Assembly: GCF_030269305.1 (NCBI RefSeq)
Contig: NZ_BSTC01000008.1
Location: forward strand, 298,095-362,094
Length of the DNA: 64,000 nucleotides
From: Kineosporia sp. NBRC 101731
GTDB taxonomy: Bacteria; Actinomycetota; Actinomycetes; Actinomycetales; Kineosporiaceae
Direction: 5' to 3'
The notes beneath the pieces were generated by a model that saw only the letters and a program-made list of their open reading frames with translations, searched no databases and was not told the DNA's origin. The position numbers were made by a program, and so were the translations under genes. This document shows, in pieces, positions 48,999 to 58,784 of this stretch; position 1 is the stretch's first letter; the number at the start of each line of letters is the position of its first letter.

Positions 48999-51764
48999 GT
49001 GACCCGTCGCCGTGCCCTCCGTGTATCGGCCATCGGGGCCGCTGTCGTTGCCGTGATCGCCGTCGTTGTCGTCGTCGTGCTGGCCGTCTCCATCATCCGC
49101 CGGCCCCTGCCCGACCGGGGTGGTGAGGTCTCGATGGCCGGCCTCACCGGTCAGGCCAGCGTGATCCGCGACGACCGGGGCGTTCCGCAGATCTACGCCG
49201 ACAACGCCACCGATCTGTTCCGCGTCCAGGGCTATGTCAACGCGCAGGACCGCTTCTTCGAGATGGACGTGCGCCGTCACGTCACCGCGGGCCGCCTCAG
49301 CGAGCTGGTGGGCGCGAACGACGACGCCCTGACCGCTGACAAGCTGGTGCGCACCCTCGGCTGGCGGGAGGTCGCCACCAAGGAGTACGAGCAGGCGAGC
49401 AAGTCCACACGCAGCTACCTCGAGGCCTACGCGGCCGGCGTCAACGCCTACATCACGGGCCGGTCGAAGTCCGAGCTGTCGGTGAGCTACTCGGTCCTCG
49501 AGCGCAAGAACAAGCTCGAGGACATCGAGCCGTGGACCCCGGTCGACTCACTGGCCTGGCTCAAGGCGATGGCCTGGGACCTGCGGAGCAACTACAACGA
49601 GGAACTCAACCGGGCCAGCGCGATCAAGGTGGTCCGCAACGCCGACCGCATCGCCCAGCTGTTCCCCGAGTACCCGTCCGACGAGCACGCCACGATCATC
49701 GACGGCCAGGCCGCGGCGGGTAACCAGACCGGTTCGGGCACCAAGAACAACGCGGGCGGTAAGAAGCCCAACAGCAGGACCGAAGGCGACGCGAAGGCTG
49801 ACGCCGATACCGGCACCTCAGCTGACACCGGCACCAGCACCAGCACTGCAGACGCGTCGGCCTCCCTGGTCCCGACGGCCGCTAAAACCTCCACGACCAC
49901 CAAAACCTCCACGGCCACGGAGAACGTCGCCGACGTCTACTCCAGCCAGGCCGCACAGGACGCCCTCACCTCCGCGAACCAGGCCCTCCAGTCCCTGCCC
50001 GACGTGATGGGCAGCAGCAGCGAGGGCAACGGCTCGAACTCCTGGGTGGTCGCGGGCGACCTGACCGAGACCGGCCTGCCGCTGCTGGCCAACGACCCGC
50101 ACCTGGGCGTCTCGATGCCGGGTGTCTGGAGCCAGGTCGGCCTGCACTGCAACACGGTCTCGGCCGACTGCCCGTTCGATGTCTCCGGCTACTCGTTCGC
50201 GGGCCTGCCGGGTGTGGTGATCGGCCACAACGCGCGCATCAGCTGGGGTCTCACCAACCTGGCGCCGGACGTGACCGACTTCTTCCTCGAGAAGGTCACC
50301 GGTGACACGTACGAGCAGGACGGCAAGACCCTGCAGCTGACCACCCGCGACGAGACGATCAAGGTGGCCGGGGGTGACCCGGTGACGATCAAGGTGCGCT
50401 CCACCCAGCACGGCCCGCTGGTCTCCGACGTCCTCTCCGACGTCGCCGAGGCGGGTAAGACCTCTCCGGTGCCGGGCGAGAAGGTACTGCGCAGCACCAG
50501 TTACGGGGTGGCGCTGAACTGGACCGCGCTGACCCCGGGCACGGCCATGGACGCGCTTCTCGAACTCGACGTGGCCGAGGACTTCTCCTCGTTCCGCCGG
50601 GCCGTGACGAAGCTCGACGCCCCCGCGCAGAACGTGATCTACGCGGATGTCGACGGCAACATCGGCTACCAGGCGCCGGGTCGCATCCCGGTGCGCGGTA
50701 CGGGCGACACGCAGAACCAGAAGGTGCCGGCCGACGGCACCTGGCCGCAGATCGGCTGGGACTCACGCTACGACTGGACCGGTTACGTCAAGAAGCGGGA
50801 CCTGCCCTGGGTCGAGAACCCGCAGAGCGGCTACATCATCGCCGCGAACCAGGCGGTCACCGGTTCGGACGGCACCGCGCAGCTCACCAGTGACTGGGAC
50901 TACGGCTACCGCTCCGAGCGGATCAAGGACCTGCTCGACAAGGCCCACGCCGAGCACCCGATCACGATCGACGACATGCGCGAGATCCAGAACGACACGT
51001 ACAACCCGATCGCCGAGATGCTCGTGCCGATGCTGCTCGATCAGACCACCGACGACTTCACCCAGTCCGGTGTCGACCTGCTGAAGGACTGGGACTTCAC
51101 CCAGCCGACCGACTCGGCGGCCGCGGCGTACTTCAACACCGTATGGGCCAAGCTGCTCGACCTGACGTTCTCCGACGAGCTGCCCGAGGGCTTCAAGCCG
51201 GACGGCGGTGACCGCTGGTTCGAGGTGGTCCAGGAGCTGATGAAGCAGCCGCGCGACGAGTGGTGGGACGACGGCCGTACCGACGACGTGGTCGAGACCC
51301 GCGACGAGGTGCTGCGCCGGGCGATGACCTCGGCCCGGCTGGAGCTGACGCAGCGTCTGGGCAAGGACCCGTCGAAGTGGCGCTGGGGCAAGCTGCACCG
51401 CGTCACCCTGGAGCAGACGCCGCTCGGCGGTGACGGTGTGCCCGACCTGGTCAGCAAGTTGTTCAACAAGGGTCCGTACGAGGCGCCCGGTGGCTCGTCC
51501 ATCGTCAACGCGTTCTCCTGGGACGCCTCGGGAGACTTCTCGGTGACCGCCGCGCCGTCGATGCGGATGATCGTCGACCTGTCGAACCTGGACAACAGCC
51601 GCTGGGTGAACCAGACCGGTGTCTCCGGGCACCCCTGGGACAAGCACTACGACGACCAGGTCTCCGCCTGGCTCAAGGGCGAAGACTTCGCCTGGCCGTT
51701 CACCGCGGACTCGGTGAAGGCGGCCAAGGACGAGGAACAGACCTTCAAGCCCGGGGGAAGCTGA
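48999..51764 (+). CDS. Penicillin acylase family Ntn-hydrolase
   Basis: About 921 residues. A membrane helix (ALRVSAIGAAVVAVIAVVVV) anchors a periplasmic-side amidase. The alpha chain begins near ASVIRDDRGVPQIYAD and includes GYVNAQDRFFEMD and GRLSELVG. A long Thr/Ser/Ala/Lys spacer (about 245-330) leads to the autocatalytic site GNGSNSWVVAGDLT, where Ser becomes the N-terminal nucleophile. NDPHLGVSMPGVW follows. Members cut amide bonds of beta-lactams, acyl-homoserine lactones or lipopeptides. The start may be GTG 48999, seven bases after TATTGT, or ATG 48942. Its end overlaps the cyclo-ligase stop by 20 bp. Confidence 0.9.
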   Translation: MTRRRALRVSAIGAAVVAVIAVVVVVVLAVSIIRRPLPDRGGEVSMAGLTGQASVIRDDRGVPQIYADNATDLFRVQGYVNAQDRFFEMDVRRHVTAGRLSELVGANDDALTADKLVRTLGWREVATKEYEQASKSTRSYLEAYAAGVNAYITGRSKSELSVSYSVLERKNKLEDIEPWTPVDSLAWLKAMAWDLRSNYNEELNRASAIKVVRNADRIAQLFPEYPSDEHATIIDGQAAAGNQTGSGTKNNAGGKKPNSRTEGDAKADADTGTSADTGTSTSTADASASLVPTAAKTSTTTKTSTATENVADVYSSQAAQDALTSANQALQSLPDVMGSSSEGNGSNSWVVAGDLTETGLPLLANDPHLGVSMPGVWSQVGLHCNTVSADCPFDVSGYSFAGLPGVVIGHNARISWGLTNLAPDVTDFFLEKVTGDTYEQDGKTLQLTTRDETIKVAGGDPVTIKVRSTQHGPLVSDVLSDVAEAGKTSPVPGEKVLRSTSYGVALNWTALTPGTAMDALLELDVAEDFSSFRRAVTKLDAPAQNVIYADVDGNIGYQAPGRIPVRGTGDTQNQKVPADGTWPQIGWDSRYDWTGYVKKRDLPWVENPQSGYIIAANQAVTGSDGTAQLTSDWDYGYRSERIKDLLDKAHAEHPITIDDMREIQNDTYNPIAEMLVPMLLDQTTDDFTQSGVDLLKDWDFTQPTDSAAAAYFNTVWAKLLDLTFSDELPEGFKPDGGDRWFEVVQELMKQPRDEWWDDGRTDDVVETRDEVLRRAMTSARLELTQRLGKDPSKWRWGKLHRVTLEQTPLGGDGVPDLVSKLFNKGPYEAPGGSSIVNAFSWDASGDFSVTAAPSMRMIVDLSNLDNSRWVNQTGVSGHPWDKHYDDQVSAWLKGEDFAWPFTADSVKAAKDEEQTFKPGGS

Positions 51765-52395
51765 GGCTTCTCCTCGGGGTGACGACGCCGTCCACCCGCC
51801 GGTCGTGCGGTTCGCGCGGCACCGGCGTGGTGGCGGCGTCGAGCAGTTCGTCGTCGTGCACAAGGGCGATGACGAGCGCGTCCGACCGCAGTGACGACAG
51901 GCGCGCCAGCGTCGCGTCGTAGTACCCACGTCCCCGGCCCATCCGCGCACCCTCGGTGTCAACAGCCAGGGCCGGGATCAGCAGCACGTCGGCCTGGGTG
52001 ACCGCGTCCGGTCCCAGCCGTTCCCCGCTGGGTTGCCACAGATGGAGGACGTTGTTGTCCTCCAGGCGCCCGGCGTCCAGTCCCCAGTCGAGCACCGGTG
52101 AGCTCGCTGACTCCACCACCACCGGCAGCAACACCCTGATGCCCTGCTGCTGCAGCGCCCGGCGCAGATCAGCGGTGCCGGGCTCGTCCGGCAGCGACGC
52201 GTAGACCGCCACGCACGACGCCCGGCGCACGGCGTCCAGCGTCAGCACCCGCGCCGAGAGATCGGCGGCATCCCGGCGTTTGAGCTCCTCGCTCCGCTCG
52301 GCCCGGCTCCGGCGCACGGCGCGTCGCAAGGCCTTCTTGGCGGCGACCACGTCGGCCGGACTCCCGGCATCCGGTGATTCAGACCTGTCCGTCAT
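51745..52395 (-). CDS. 5-formyltetrahydrofolate cyclo-ligase
   Basis: The 216-residue enzyme makes 5,10-methenyl-THF from 5-formyl-THF with ATP. It has AKKALRRAVRRSRAE (N-terminal Lys/Arg block), the conserved middle (VAVYASLPDEPGTADLRRAL) and the ATP/folate loop GARMGRGRGYYDATLARL. ATG 52395 is chosen; the longer frame has no match. Convergent with the penicillin acylase gene. Confidence 0.92.
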   Translation of the reverse strand: MTDRSESPDAGSPADVVAAKKALRRAVRRSRAERSEELKRRDAADLSARVLTLDAVRRASCVAVYASLPDEPGTADLRRALQQQGIRVLLPVVVESASSPVLDWGLDAGRLEDNNVLHLWQPSGERLGPDAVTQADVLLIPALAVDTEGARMGRGRGYYDATLARLSSLRSDALVIALVHDDELLDAATTPVPREPHDRRVDGVVTPRRSLSFPRA

Positions 52396-52546
52396 GGCGC
52401 TACTCTCGGTGTGTACCTGTTTACGGGCGGTTGTCTTCGGCCGTCCGAAGAGCCCCACCTTGCACCAGCGGCATCAGAGACACCAATAAGCGCACGAGTA
52501 ACACTGGGACTTCTCCGATGGGACAGATGATCACGGTGATCCAGCG

Positions 52547-54868
52547 ATGACCGGGCAGGCCGTTCCGGTTCGGCCAGGCCGTGAGGCGCTGGCCAGGCTG
52601 CGTTCTCATCTTGCCGTGGTGCTCGCCGTGGTGACCGTCGTGCCCCTGGTCGCCGGCGTGGTGCTGCTCGGCCTGATCGCTCCCGCCCAGGCCCGTTCGT
52701 CGGCCGTCGGTGCCGCGGCCCGGGACGCCGACGCCGCCGCGGTGGCGCTCAGCGGCAGCTGCGAGGCGGTGCGGGCCAGTGCCCGGGTCGCCGCCGGCGA
52801 GGTCGCCGCGTTCGCCACCCGGAACGCCGACGCCATCGATACGGAAGAGGGCGCGGTCACGGCCGAGGCGGCGCAGTCGTTCGCAGACCGGGCCGCCGCC
52901 CGCCGCCCCGGTAGTGCCGTGGCGGTCTACGACGACCGGGCTCAGCTGCTGGCCGGTGCGGGCCCGGCCGCGGCCCGCGGGGTCGTGGTCAACATCGGTG
53001 TCCAGTCCGGCACCGCGGGGCCGTCGTGCTCGGCCGGCCGGGCCGGTGCCACCGGCGATGCTGCCGGGCTCGCCGAGGTCTCGCCCGTGCAGATCATCCC
53101 GGCCGGGAGCACCACCAAGGTCGACGTGGCCACCGTGGTGATGTGGCTCCCGCTCGACCAGGCCTCGCTCGGCGCCCTCGGCGCCCGGCTGGGCACCTCG
53201 GGCCAGCTCAGCGTGCTGCCCGCGCGCGGCCAGACCGTGGTGCTGGCGACCAGCGGCGATGCGCAGGCCCGGGCCGCCCTGACCCGTCTGCTGCGCAACC
53301 TGCCCTCGACCGGCTCCGCCGGGGGCACCCGGGGCGGACTCGGCTTCCGGCTGACCGACACCGGTCCCGGTCTGCCCTACCGGGTGCTGGCGACCCAGGA
53401 GATCGGGGGTGGGGGCCTGCGTCTGCTGGGCTGGTCGCTGCTCGCGCTGGCCCTCCTGGCCCTGGCCCCGCTCTGGATCGTGATCGTGCGCCTGACCCGC
53501 CCGGTCACCGACGAGATCGCCGCGGTCGGCGACGAGGTGCAGGCCGGGCGGATGGCCCTGGCCGACAGTCTCGACCGGTTCGGCGAGGCCCTGGCCCACA
53601 CCCACGACCTGAACGAGCTACTGGCCACGATCGCGGGCACGGCGCTGTCCGGCACCGGAGCGGCCTCCGCCGTGATTCTCCTCGCGACCGACGAGACCGG
53701 AGAACCAGGGGGACCCGGCGAGACCCGTGGGACGAGCCAGCCCAGCGAAGCCGGACAGCTCAGCGACGCCGGACAGCTCAGCGACGCCGGACAACTCGGT
53801 GGCGCCGCCAAGATCAGCGGGAACGGCACGATCAGCAGAACTGACGAGACCGACGTGCTCACCTCGTCCGTACCCGGTTCCCGCAGCCGGGGTTCGGCCG
53901 ACCGGCGGCCGGCCGAACGGGCTGGTGACGTGCGCGGCGCCAGGGCCTCCGGAGAACGGCTCAGCGTGCGCTCCGAGACCGGCCGCCCCGACGCGGCGGG
54001 CGACCAGGCCCGGGCGGTCCTACCCGCCTTTGCTGAGCGGCATTTCGCCGAACTCATCGAGAACTCACAGAATTCACAGGTTTTCAGCGAGCCCCAGCTG
54101 GTCGACGTGCCCGGCGCGGGCCCGGTGGCGGCCATCGGTATCGGGGTCGACGCCCTGCCCGTGGAGAGCTCGGCCGAACGCGGCCCGGCCCGTCGCCGGC
54201 TCATCGGAGTGCTGGCCGTGGCCCGCGGTGAAGGAGCCCGGCCGTTCGACGCGCTGCACCTCACCCGGCTGCGCGCACTGGCCGGCCAGGCCGGTACCGC
54301 TATCACGAATGTCCGCCGCTACCTAGAGGTTCGGCGTCTCTCGATGACCGACCCACTGACCGGCCTGGGCAACCGCGCGCAGCTCGTCAGCTCCCTGTCG
54401 AGAGAGATCGCCGCAGCCGGTCGTGGCAACGGCGTACTGACCGTGCTGATGCTGGACATCGACCACTTCAAGATGGTCAACGACACCTGGGGCCACGGCT
54501 TCGGGGACATTGTGCTGCATGATTTCGCCGCCCGCCTGCTGGCCTGTGTGCGGGAGGCGGACACGGTGGCGCGCTACGGAGGAGAAGAGTTCGTCGTCCT
54601 CCTACGCGACACCGACGCCGACGGCGGCTGCCGCGTCGCCGAACGCGTCCTCCAAGCCGCCCGGTCAAGGCCTTTCGAGGATGCGGACATCCGGCAGCAG
54701 GTCACCGTCTCGATCGGCGTGGCAGCATACCCGCGCGACGGCCGGATGGCAGATGACGTGCTGCAGGCGGCCGATTCCGCTCTGTATGCGGCTAAACGTG
54801 ACGGTCGTAACCGTTGGAGAGTCGCCGAGCCGAGTCACAACGCGCCGATCCTGCCTGTCTCTGGGTAG
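52547..54868 (+). CDS. Membrane diguanylate cyclase (GGDEF) with HAMP- and GAF-like regions
   Basis: 773 residues: TM1 (about 22-45), an extracellular sensor domain (50-285), TM2 and HAMP-like linker (about 290-345), a GAF-like region (350-600) and a GGDEF domain (about 603-765). The catalytic loop is RYGGEEFVV, and the inhibitory I-site RxxD (READ) lies five residues before it. So it should make cyclic di-GMP with product inhibition. The GAF-like part is split by about 110 residues of low-complexity sequence with an 18-bp repeat (GQLSDA units near 53753-53795). The start is ATG 52547. Confidence 0.9.
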   Translation: MTGQAVPVRPGREALARLRSHLAVVLAVVTVVPLVAGVVLLGLIAPAQARSSAVGAAARDADAAAVALSGSCEAVRASARVAAGEVAAFATRNADAIDTEEGAVTAEAAQSFADRAAARRPGSAVAVYDDRAQLLAGAGPAAARGVVVNIGVQSGTAGPSCSAGRAGATGDAAGLAEVSPVQIIPAGSTTKVDVATVVMWLPLDQASLGALGARLGTSGQLSVLPARGQTVVLATSGDAQARAALTRLLRNLPSTGSAGGTRGGLGFRLTDTGPGLPYRVLATQEIGGGGLRLLGWSLLALALLALAPLWIVIVRLTRPVTDEIAAVGDEVQAGRMALADSLDRFGEALAHTHDLNELLATIAGTALSGTGAASAVILLATDETGEPGGPGETRGTSQPSEAGQLSDAGQLSDAGQLGGAAKISGNGTISRTDETDVLTSSVPGSRSRGSADRRPAERAGDVRGARASGERLSVRSETGRPDAAGDQARAVLPAFAERHFAELIENSQNSQVFSEPQLVDVPGAGPVAAIGIGVDALPVESSAERGPARRRLIGVLAVARGEGARPFDALHLTRLRALAGQAGTAITNVRRYLEVRRLSMTDPLTGLGNRAQLVSSLSREIAAAGRGNGVLTVLMLDIDHFKMVNDTWGHGFGDIVLHDFAARLLACVREADTVARYGGEEFVVLLRDTDADGGCRVAERVLQAARSRPFEDADIRQQVTVSIGVAAYPRDGRMADDVLQAADSALYAAKRDGRNRWRVAEPSHNAPILPVSG

Positions 54869-54877
54869 GTTTTGACC

Positions 54878-55834
54878 ATGACGGAACCGACCATCCCCGC
54901 CGACCTCGCGCCCCTGGGCGACGGTAACCCCGGCCCTGCCGTGGTCAAGGCCGTGATCCCCGCTGCGGGCCTCGGCACCCGCTTCCTCCCTGCCACCAAG
55001 GCGACGCCGAAGGAGATGCTGCCGGTCGTCGACCGGCCTGCCATCCAGTACGTCGTCGAGGAGGCTGTTCGGGCCGGGCTGGGTGACGTCCTGATGATCA
55101 CCGGCCGGGGCAAGCGCTCGCTGGAGGATCACTTCGACCGCGCCTGGGAGCTCGAGGCCGCACTCGAGGCCAAGGGTGACAAGGACCGCCTGGAGCAGGT
55201 GCGGGAGTCGGCCGACCTGGCTGACATCCACTACACCCGCCAGGGCGACCCGCGCGGCCTCGGCCACGCGGTGCTCTGCGCCGCCCACCACGTCGGTGAC
55301 GACGACCCGTTCGCCGTGCTGCTCGGTGACGACCTGATCGACGAGCGCGACGAGCTCCTCACCCGGATGATCGGCGTCCAGCGCCAGACCCGGGCCAGTG
55401 TCGTCGCGCTGATGGAGGTCGACCCCACGCAGGTGCACCTGTACGGCTGCGCCGCGGTGGAGGCCACGGGTGTCGACGACGTGCTGCGTGTGACCGGCAT
55501 GGTGGAGAAGCCCGACCCGAAAGACGCCCCGAGCAACCTCGCGGTGATCGGCCGGTACGTGCTGCACCCGCGGGTCTTCGAAGTCTTGAAAGACACCAAG
55601 CCGGGTCGTGGCAACGAGATTCAGCTCACTGACGCGCTGCAGACCCTGGCTGCCGATCCGGGCACCGAGGGTGGTGGCGTCTACGGTGTCGTCTTCAAGG
55701 GGCGCCGTTACGACACCGGCGACCGGCTCGACTACCTCAAGGCCGTCGTGCGGCTTGCCAGCGAGCGTGACGACCTGGGTCCCGAGCTGCGCGCTTTCCT
55801 GCGGGAGTTCGTGGCCGGCCTGCCGGCTGAGTGA
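54878..55834 (+). CDS. galU: UTP-glucose-1-phosphate uridylyltransferase GalU
   Basis: This 318-residue GT-A nucleotidyltransferase forms UDP-glucose for glycan and cell-wall precursors. It has KAVIPAAGLGTRFLPATKAT (nucleotide loop), PKEMLPVVDRPAIQYVVEEA, VLLGDDLIDE and GMVEKPDP. ATG 54878 lies six bases after TAGGTT, which includes the stop codon of the diguanylate cyclase gene, so it probably has its own leaderless promoter. It heads the operon running to rimJ. Confidence 0.95.
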   Translation: MTEPTIPADLAPLGDGNPGPAVVKAVIPAAGLGTRFLPATKATPKEMLPVVDRPAIQYVVEEAVRAGLGDVLMITGRGKRSLEDHFDRAWELEAALEAKGDKDRLEQVRESADLADIHYTRQGDPRGLGHAVLCAAHHVGDDDPFAVLLGDDLIDERDELLTRMIGVQRQTRASVVALMEVDPTQVHLYGCAAVEATGVDDVLRVTGMVEKPDPKDAPSNLAVIGRYVLHPRVFEVLKDTKPGRGNEIQLTDALQTLAADPGTEGGGVYGVVFKGRRYDTGDRLDYLKAVVRLASERDDLGPELRAFLREFVAGLPAE

Positions 55835-57054
55835 TGCGTTCCGTCGACGAGCACCTCAAGCTCTGCCTGAAAAACCTGGGTCCGCTTCCGGCAGTGGAGG
55901 TTCCGCTGTCGGAGGCGGCCGGGTGCGTGCTCGCCCAAGACGTCGTCTCCGGCATCGACATGCCGCGCTTCGACAACTCCTCGATGGACGGCTACGCCGT
56001 GCGCGCGGCCGAGGTCGCCTCGGCCACCGCGGGCAGCCCGGTGAATCTGCCGGTGCTGGGCGATATCCCGGCCGGGCGCGGTGACGCGCTCGAGCTGGCG
56101 CCCGGCACCACACTGCGGATCATGACCGGCGCCCCGGTGCCGGCCGGGGCCGACTCGGTGGTGCAGGTCGAGTGGACCGACGGTGGGGTGAGTCAGGTCC
56201 GGATCGATCGCCCGGTCCCGCCGGGCAAGAACATCCGCCGGTCCGGCGAAGACGTGCGCGAGGGCGAGACGGTGCTCACCGCGGGCACCTGGCTGACAGC
56301 CCGTCACATCACGCTCGCCGCGTCGGTCGGCATCGACCGGCTGACCGTGCACCCGCGTCCGCGAGTGGTCGTCCTGCCCTCGGGCAGTGAGCTCGTGCCG
56401 CCCGGAAAGCCGTTGCAGCCCGGGCAGATCCACGACTCCAACGGCTACGGTCTGATTGCTGCCGCGCAGGCCGCCGGGACCCACGCCCGGCACGGCGGCA
56501 TCATGCCCGACACCCCGGAGGCGGTCGGGTCGATGCTCGAGGCGGCCGCCGCCGACGCCGACCTGCTGATCACCACCGGCGGTGTCAGCGCGGGGGCCTA
56601 CGACACGGTGAAGGCCGTACTGCGCGAGCTCGGCACCATGGAGTTCGTGCAGGTCGCGATGCAGCCGGGCAAACCCCAGGGCTTCGGCACAATCGGGCCC
56701 CGCAACACCCCGCTGTTCACCCTGCCCGGCAACCCCGTCAGCGCCTTGCTGTCGTTCGAGGTGTTCGTCGCGCCCGCCCTGCGTCGTCTGGCGGGCCGGC
56801 CCGACCTCGACCGGAGCACACCGACCGCAACCGTGGTGGAGGGCTGGCGATCTCCGCCGGCCCGCCGTCAGTTCGCGCGCTGTCTGCTCACGGTCACGGC
56901 CGCCGGGCCCACCGTGAGGCCGGTCGGAGGGCAGGGATCTCACCTGGTGGCTGACCTGGCCGGGGCGAACTGCCTGGTCATCGTGCCGGAAGACGTCACC
57001 CAGGTGAGCGAGGGTGACGAACTGCCGTACATCGTGCTGGAATCTGGCCCATGA
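55834..57054 (+). CDS. glp: MoeA/gephyrin-like protein, probable Glp
   Basis: A 406-residue MoeA-fold protein. It has SGIDMPRFDNSSMDGYAVRA, RIMTGAPVPAGADSVVQVE, TTGGVSAGAYDTVK (molybdopterin site) and LPGNPVSALLSFEVFV. In corynebacteria the paralogue in this operon position (after galU, before rimJ and glpR) is Glp, which binds FtsZ and its membrane receptor GlpR. Here moaC and mogA lie between, so a real molybdenum insertase role is also possible. The start at ATG 55834 overlaps the galU stop (TGATG). Confidence 0.85.
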   Translation: MRSVDEHLKLCLKNLGPLPAVEVPLSEAAGCVLAQDVVSGIDMPRFDNSSMDGYAVRAAEVASATAGSPVNLPVLGDIPAGRGDALELAPGTTLRIMTGAPVPAGADSVVQVEWTDGGVSQVRIDRPVPPGKNIRRSGEDVREGETVLTAGTWLTARHITLAASVGIDRLTVHPRPRVVVLPSGSELVPPGKPLQPGQIHDSNGYGLIAAAQAAGTHARHGGIMPDTPEAVGSMLEAAAADADLLITTGGVSAGAYDTVKAVLRELGTMEFVQVAMQPGKPQGFGTIGPRNTPLFTLPGNPVSALLSFEVFVAPALRRLAGRPDLDRSTPTATVVEGWRSPPARRQFARCLLTVTAAGPTVRPVGGQGSHLVADLAGANCLVIVPEDVTQVSEGDELPYIVLESGP

Positions 57055-57061
57055 TGTGCCG

Positions 57062-57538
57062 GTGAACGCGCAACACCTGACCCACGTGGACGAGTCCGGG
57101 TCGGCCCGCATGGTCGATGTCTCCGCGAAGGAGGTCACCGCTCGCGAGGCCACGGCCAAGGGGGTCGTGCTCTGCTCGTCCACTGTGATCGAACTGCTGC
57201 GCGGCGAGGGTGTGCCCAAGGGTGACGCCCTCGCCGTGGCGCGGATCGCGGGAATTCAGGCGGCCAAGCGCACGCCCGACCTGATTCCCCTGGCGCACCC
57301 GATCGCGGTGCACGGGGTGAAGGTCGACCTCGATGTGCAGGACCACGGGGTGGAGATCACCGCGACCGTCCGCACGGCCGATCGCACGGGGATCGAGATG
57401 GAGGCCCTGACCTGCGTCGCGGTGGCCGGTCTGGCGCTGATCGATATGATCAAAGCGGTAGACAAGCTGGCCGAGATCGACCGTGTTCGGGTGGTGGCCA
57501 AGAGCGGTGGACGTTCCGGTGACTGGCGACGTGACTGA
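57062..57538 (+). CDS. moaC: Cyclic pyranopterin monophosphate synthase MoaC
   Basis: The 158-residue enzyme completes cyclic pyranopterin formation in molybdenum-cofactor synthesis. It begins LTHVDESGSARMVDVSAKEV and contains RTPDLIPLAHPIAVHGVKVD and GIEMEALTCVAVAGLALIDM with KAVDK. Length and motifs are standard. GTG 57062 lies eight bases after the glp stop. Confidence 0.95.
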   Translation: MNAQHLTHVDESGSARMVDVSAKEVTAREATAKGVVLCSSTVIELLRGEGVPKGDALAVARIAGIQAAKRTPDLIPLAHPIAVHGVKVDLDVQDHGVEITATVRTADRTGIEMEALTCVAVAGLALIDMIKAVDKLAEIDRVRVVAKSGGRSGDWRRD

Positions 57539-58043
57539 GGTGCTTGGGGTGAACGGTTTGCCTGCGCCTCGTCGCGCCCTCGTCGTCACTGCTTCCAACC
57601 GGGCTGCCGCCGGGGTCTACGAGGACACGGGCGGTCCCGTACTCGCCGAAGGGCTACGCCACCTGGGCTTCTCGGTGGACGGGCCGGTGGTGGTGCCTGA
57701 CGGCGACCCCGTCGGCGAAGCCCTGCGCAGGGCCGTGAGCGATGGGTACGACGTGGTGCTCACCACCGGTGGCACTGGACTCTCGCCCACCGACCGCACC
57801 CCCGAGCAGACGCGTCCTCTGCTGGAACTCGAGGTGCCCGGTCTGGCCGAGGCGATCCGCGGCTACGGCGTGAGCAAGGGTGTTCCTACGGCTCTCCTCT
57901 CGCGAGGGCTGGCCGGCGTCGCGTCCCACACGCTCATCGTCAACCTGCCCGGCTCGAAGGGCGGCTGCCGCGACGGCATGGCGGTGCTCGACGGTGTGCT
58001 GGTGCACGCGGTCGAGCAGATCAACGGTGGCGATCACCGATGA
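57531..58043 (+). CDS. mogA: Molybdopterin adenylyltransferase MogA/MoaB
   Basis: About 170 residues. The protein adenylylates molybdopterin before metal insertion. It has RRALVVTASNRAAAGVYEDT, the TTGGTGLSPTDRTPEQTRP active loop and LPGSKGGCRDGMAVLDGVL. Several in-frame GTG codons precede the domain; GTG 57531 overlapping the moaC stop is chosen. The stop overlaps the rimJ start (ATGA). Confidence 0.92.
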   Translation: MTEVLGVNGLPAPRRALVVTASNRAAAGVYEDTGGPVLAEGLRHLGFSVDGPVVVPDGDPVGEALRRAVSDGYDVVLTTGGTGLSPTDRTPEQTRPLLELEVPGLAEAIRGYGVSKGVPTALLSRGLAGVASHTLIVNLPGSKGGCRDGMAVLDGVLVHAVEQINGGDHR

Positions 58044-58699
58044 CCGAGATCGGAGCCGGCCTGGGCTGGCCGATCGAGTTGTCCGACGGACTGATCACGT
58101 TGAGGCCCTTGCGGCGGCGCGATGCGAAGTCCTGGAACACCGTGCGCTCCGCGAACGCCGAGTGGCTCGCCCCCTGGGAGGCCACCCATCCGGAGGGTGC
58201 CGGGCGTCCTCTGACCTTCGGGGCCATGGTGCGCAGCTTCGACCGCGAGGCCCGCGCCGGGCGGATGATCCCGCTCGCCGTTCAGTTGCACGACCGGCTC
58301 GTCGGCCAGGTCAGCGTCAGCGGCATCGTCTGGGGCTCGTTGCGCTCGGGGCAGATCGGCTACTGGGTCGACCGTTCCGTCGCAGGTCAGGGCATCACTC
58401 CCACCGCCGTCGCGATGATGGTCGACCACTGCATCTTCGGCCTGGGCATGCACCGGCTCGAGGTGAATATCCGCCCGGAGAACGCAGCCAGCCTGCGGGT
58501 GGTGGAGAAGCTCGGATTCCGGGCCGAGGGCGTTCGCCGCCGCTACCTCCACATCGACGGGGCCTGGCGCGATCACGCCACCTTCGCCGTCACCGCGGAC
58601 GACGTACCCGGCGGCATGCTCACCCGCTGGCGTCGGTCACAACGGGTGTTCGCCGCCCGCGAGCACGAGCAACACACTCGGTGGTCCGAACAGACGTAG
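58040..58699 (+). CDS. rimJ: RimJ-like GNAT acetyltransferase
   Basis: 219 residues, RimJ/RimL branch of GNAT, predicted to acetylate a protein N-terminus. LITLRPLRRRDAKSWNTVRS, IGYWVDRSVAGQGITPTAVA (CoA loop) and MHRLEVNIRPENAASLRVVE with KLGFRAEGVRRRYL are typical. The gene is conserved next to galU, glp and glpR in actinobacteria, but its substrate there is unknown. ATG 58040 overlaps the mogA stop. Confidence 0.9.
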   Translation: MTEIGAGLGWPIELSDGLITLRPLRRRDAKSWNTVRSANAEWLAPWEATHPEGAGRPLTFGAMVRSFDREARAGRMIPLAVQLHDRLVGQVSVSGIVWGSLRSGQIGYWVDRSVAGQGITPTAVAMMVDHCIFGLGMHRLEVNIRPENAASLRVVEKLGFRAEGVRRRYLHIDGAWRDHATFAVTADDVPGGMLTRWRRSQRVFAAREHEQHTRWSEQT

Positions 58700-58784
58700 G
58701 GTGAATGCTTAGGATTGGCTGAACGCAGCCGACACACCGCAGGCATTACGTGATCATTTGGGCGGGGCATCGTAGCGTTTTGGC

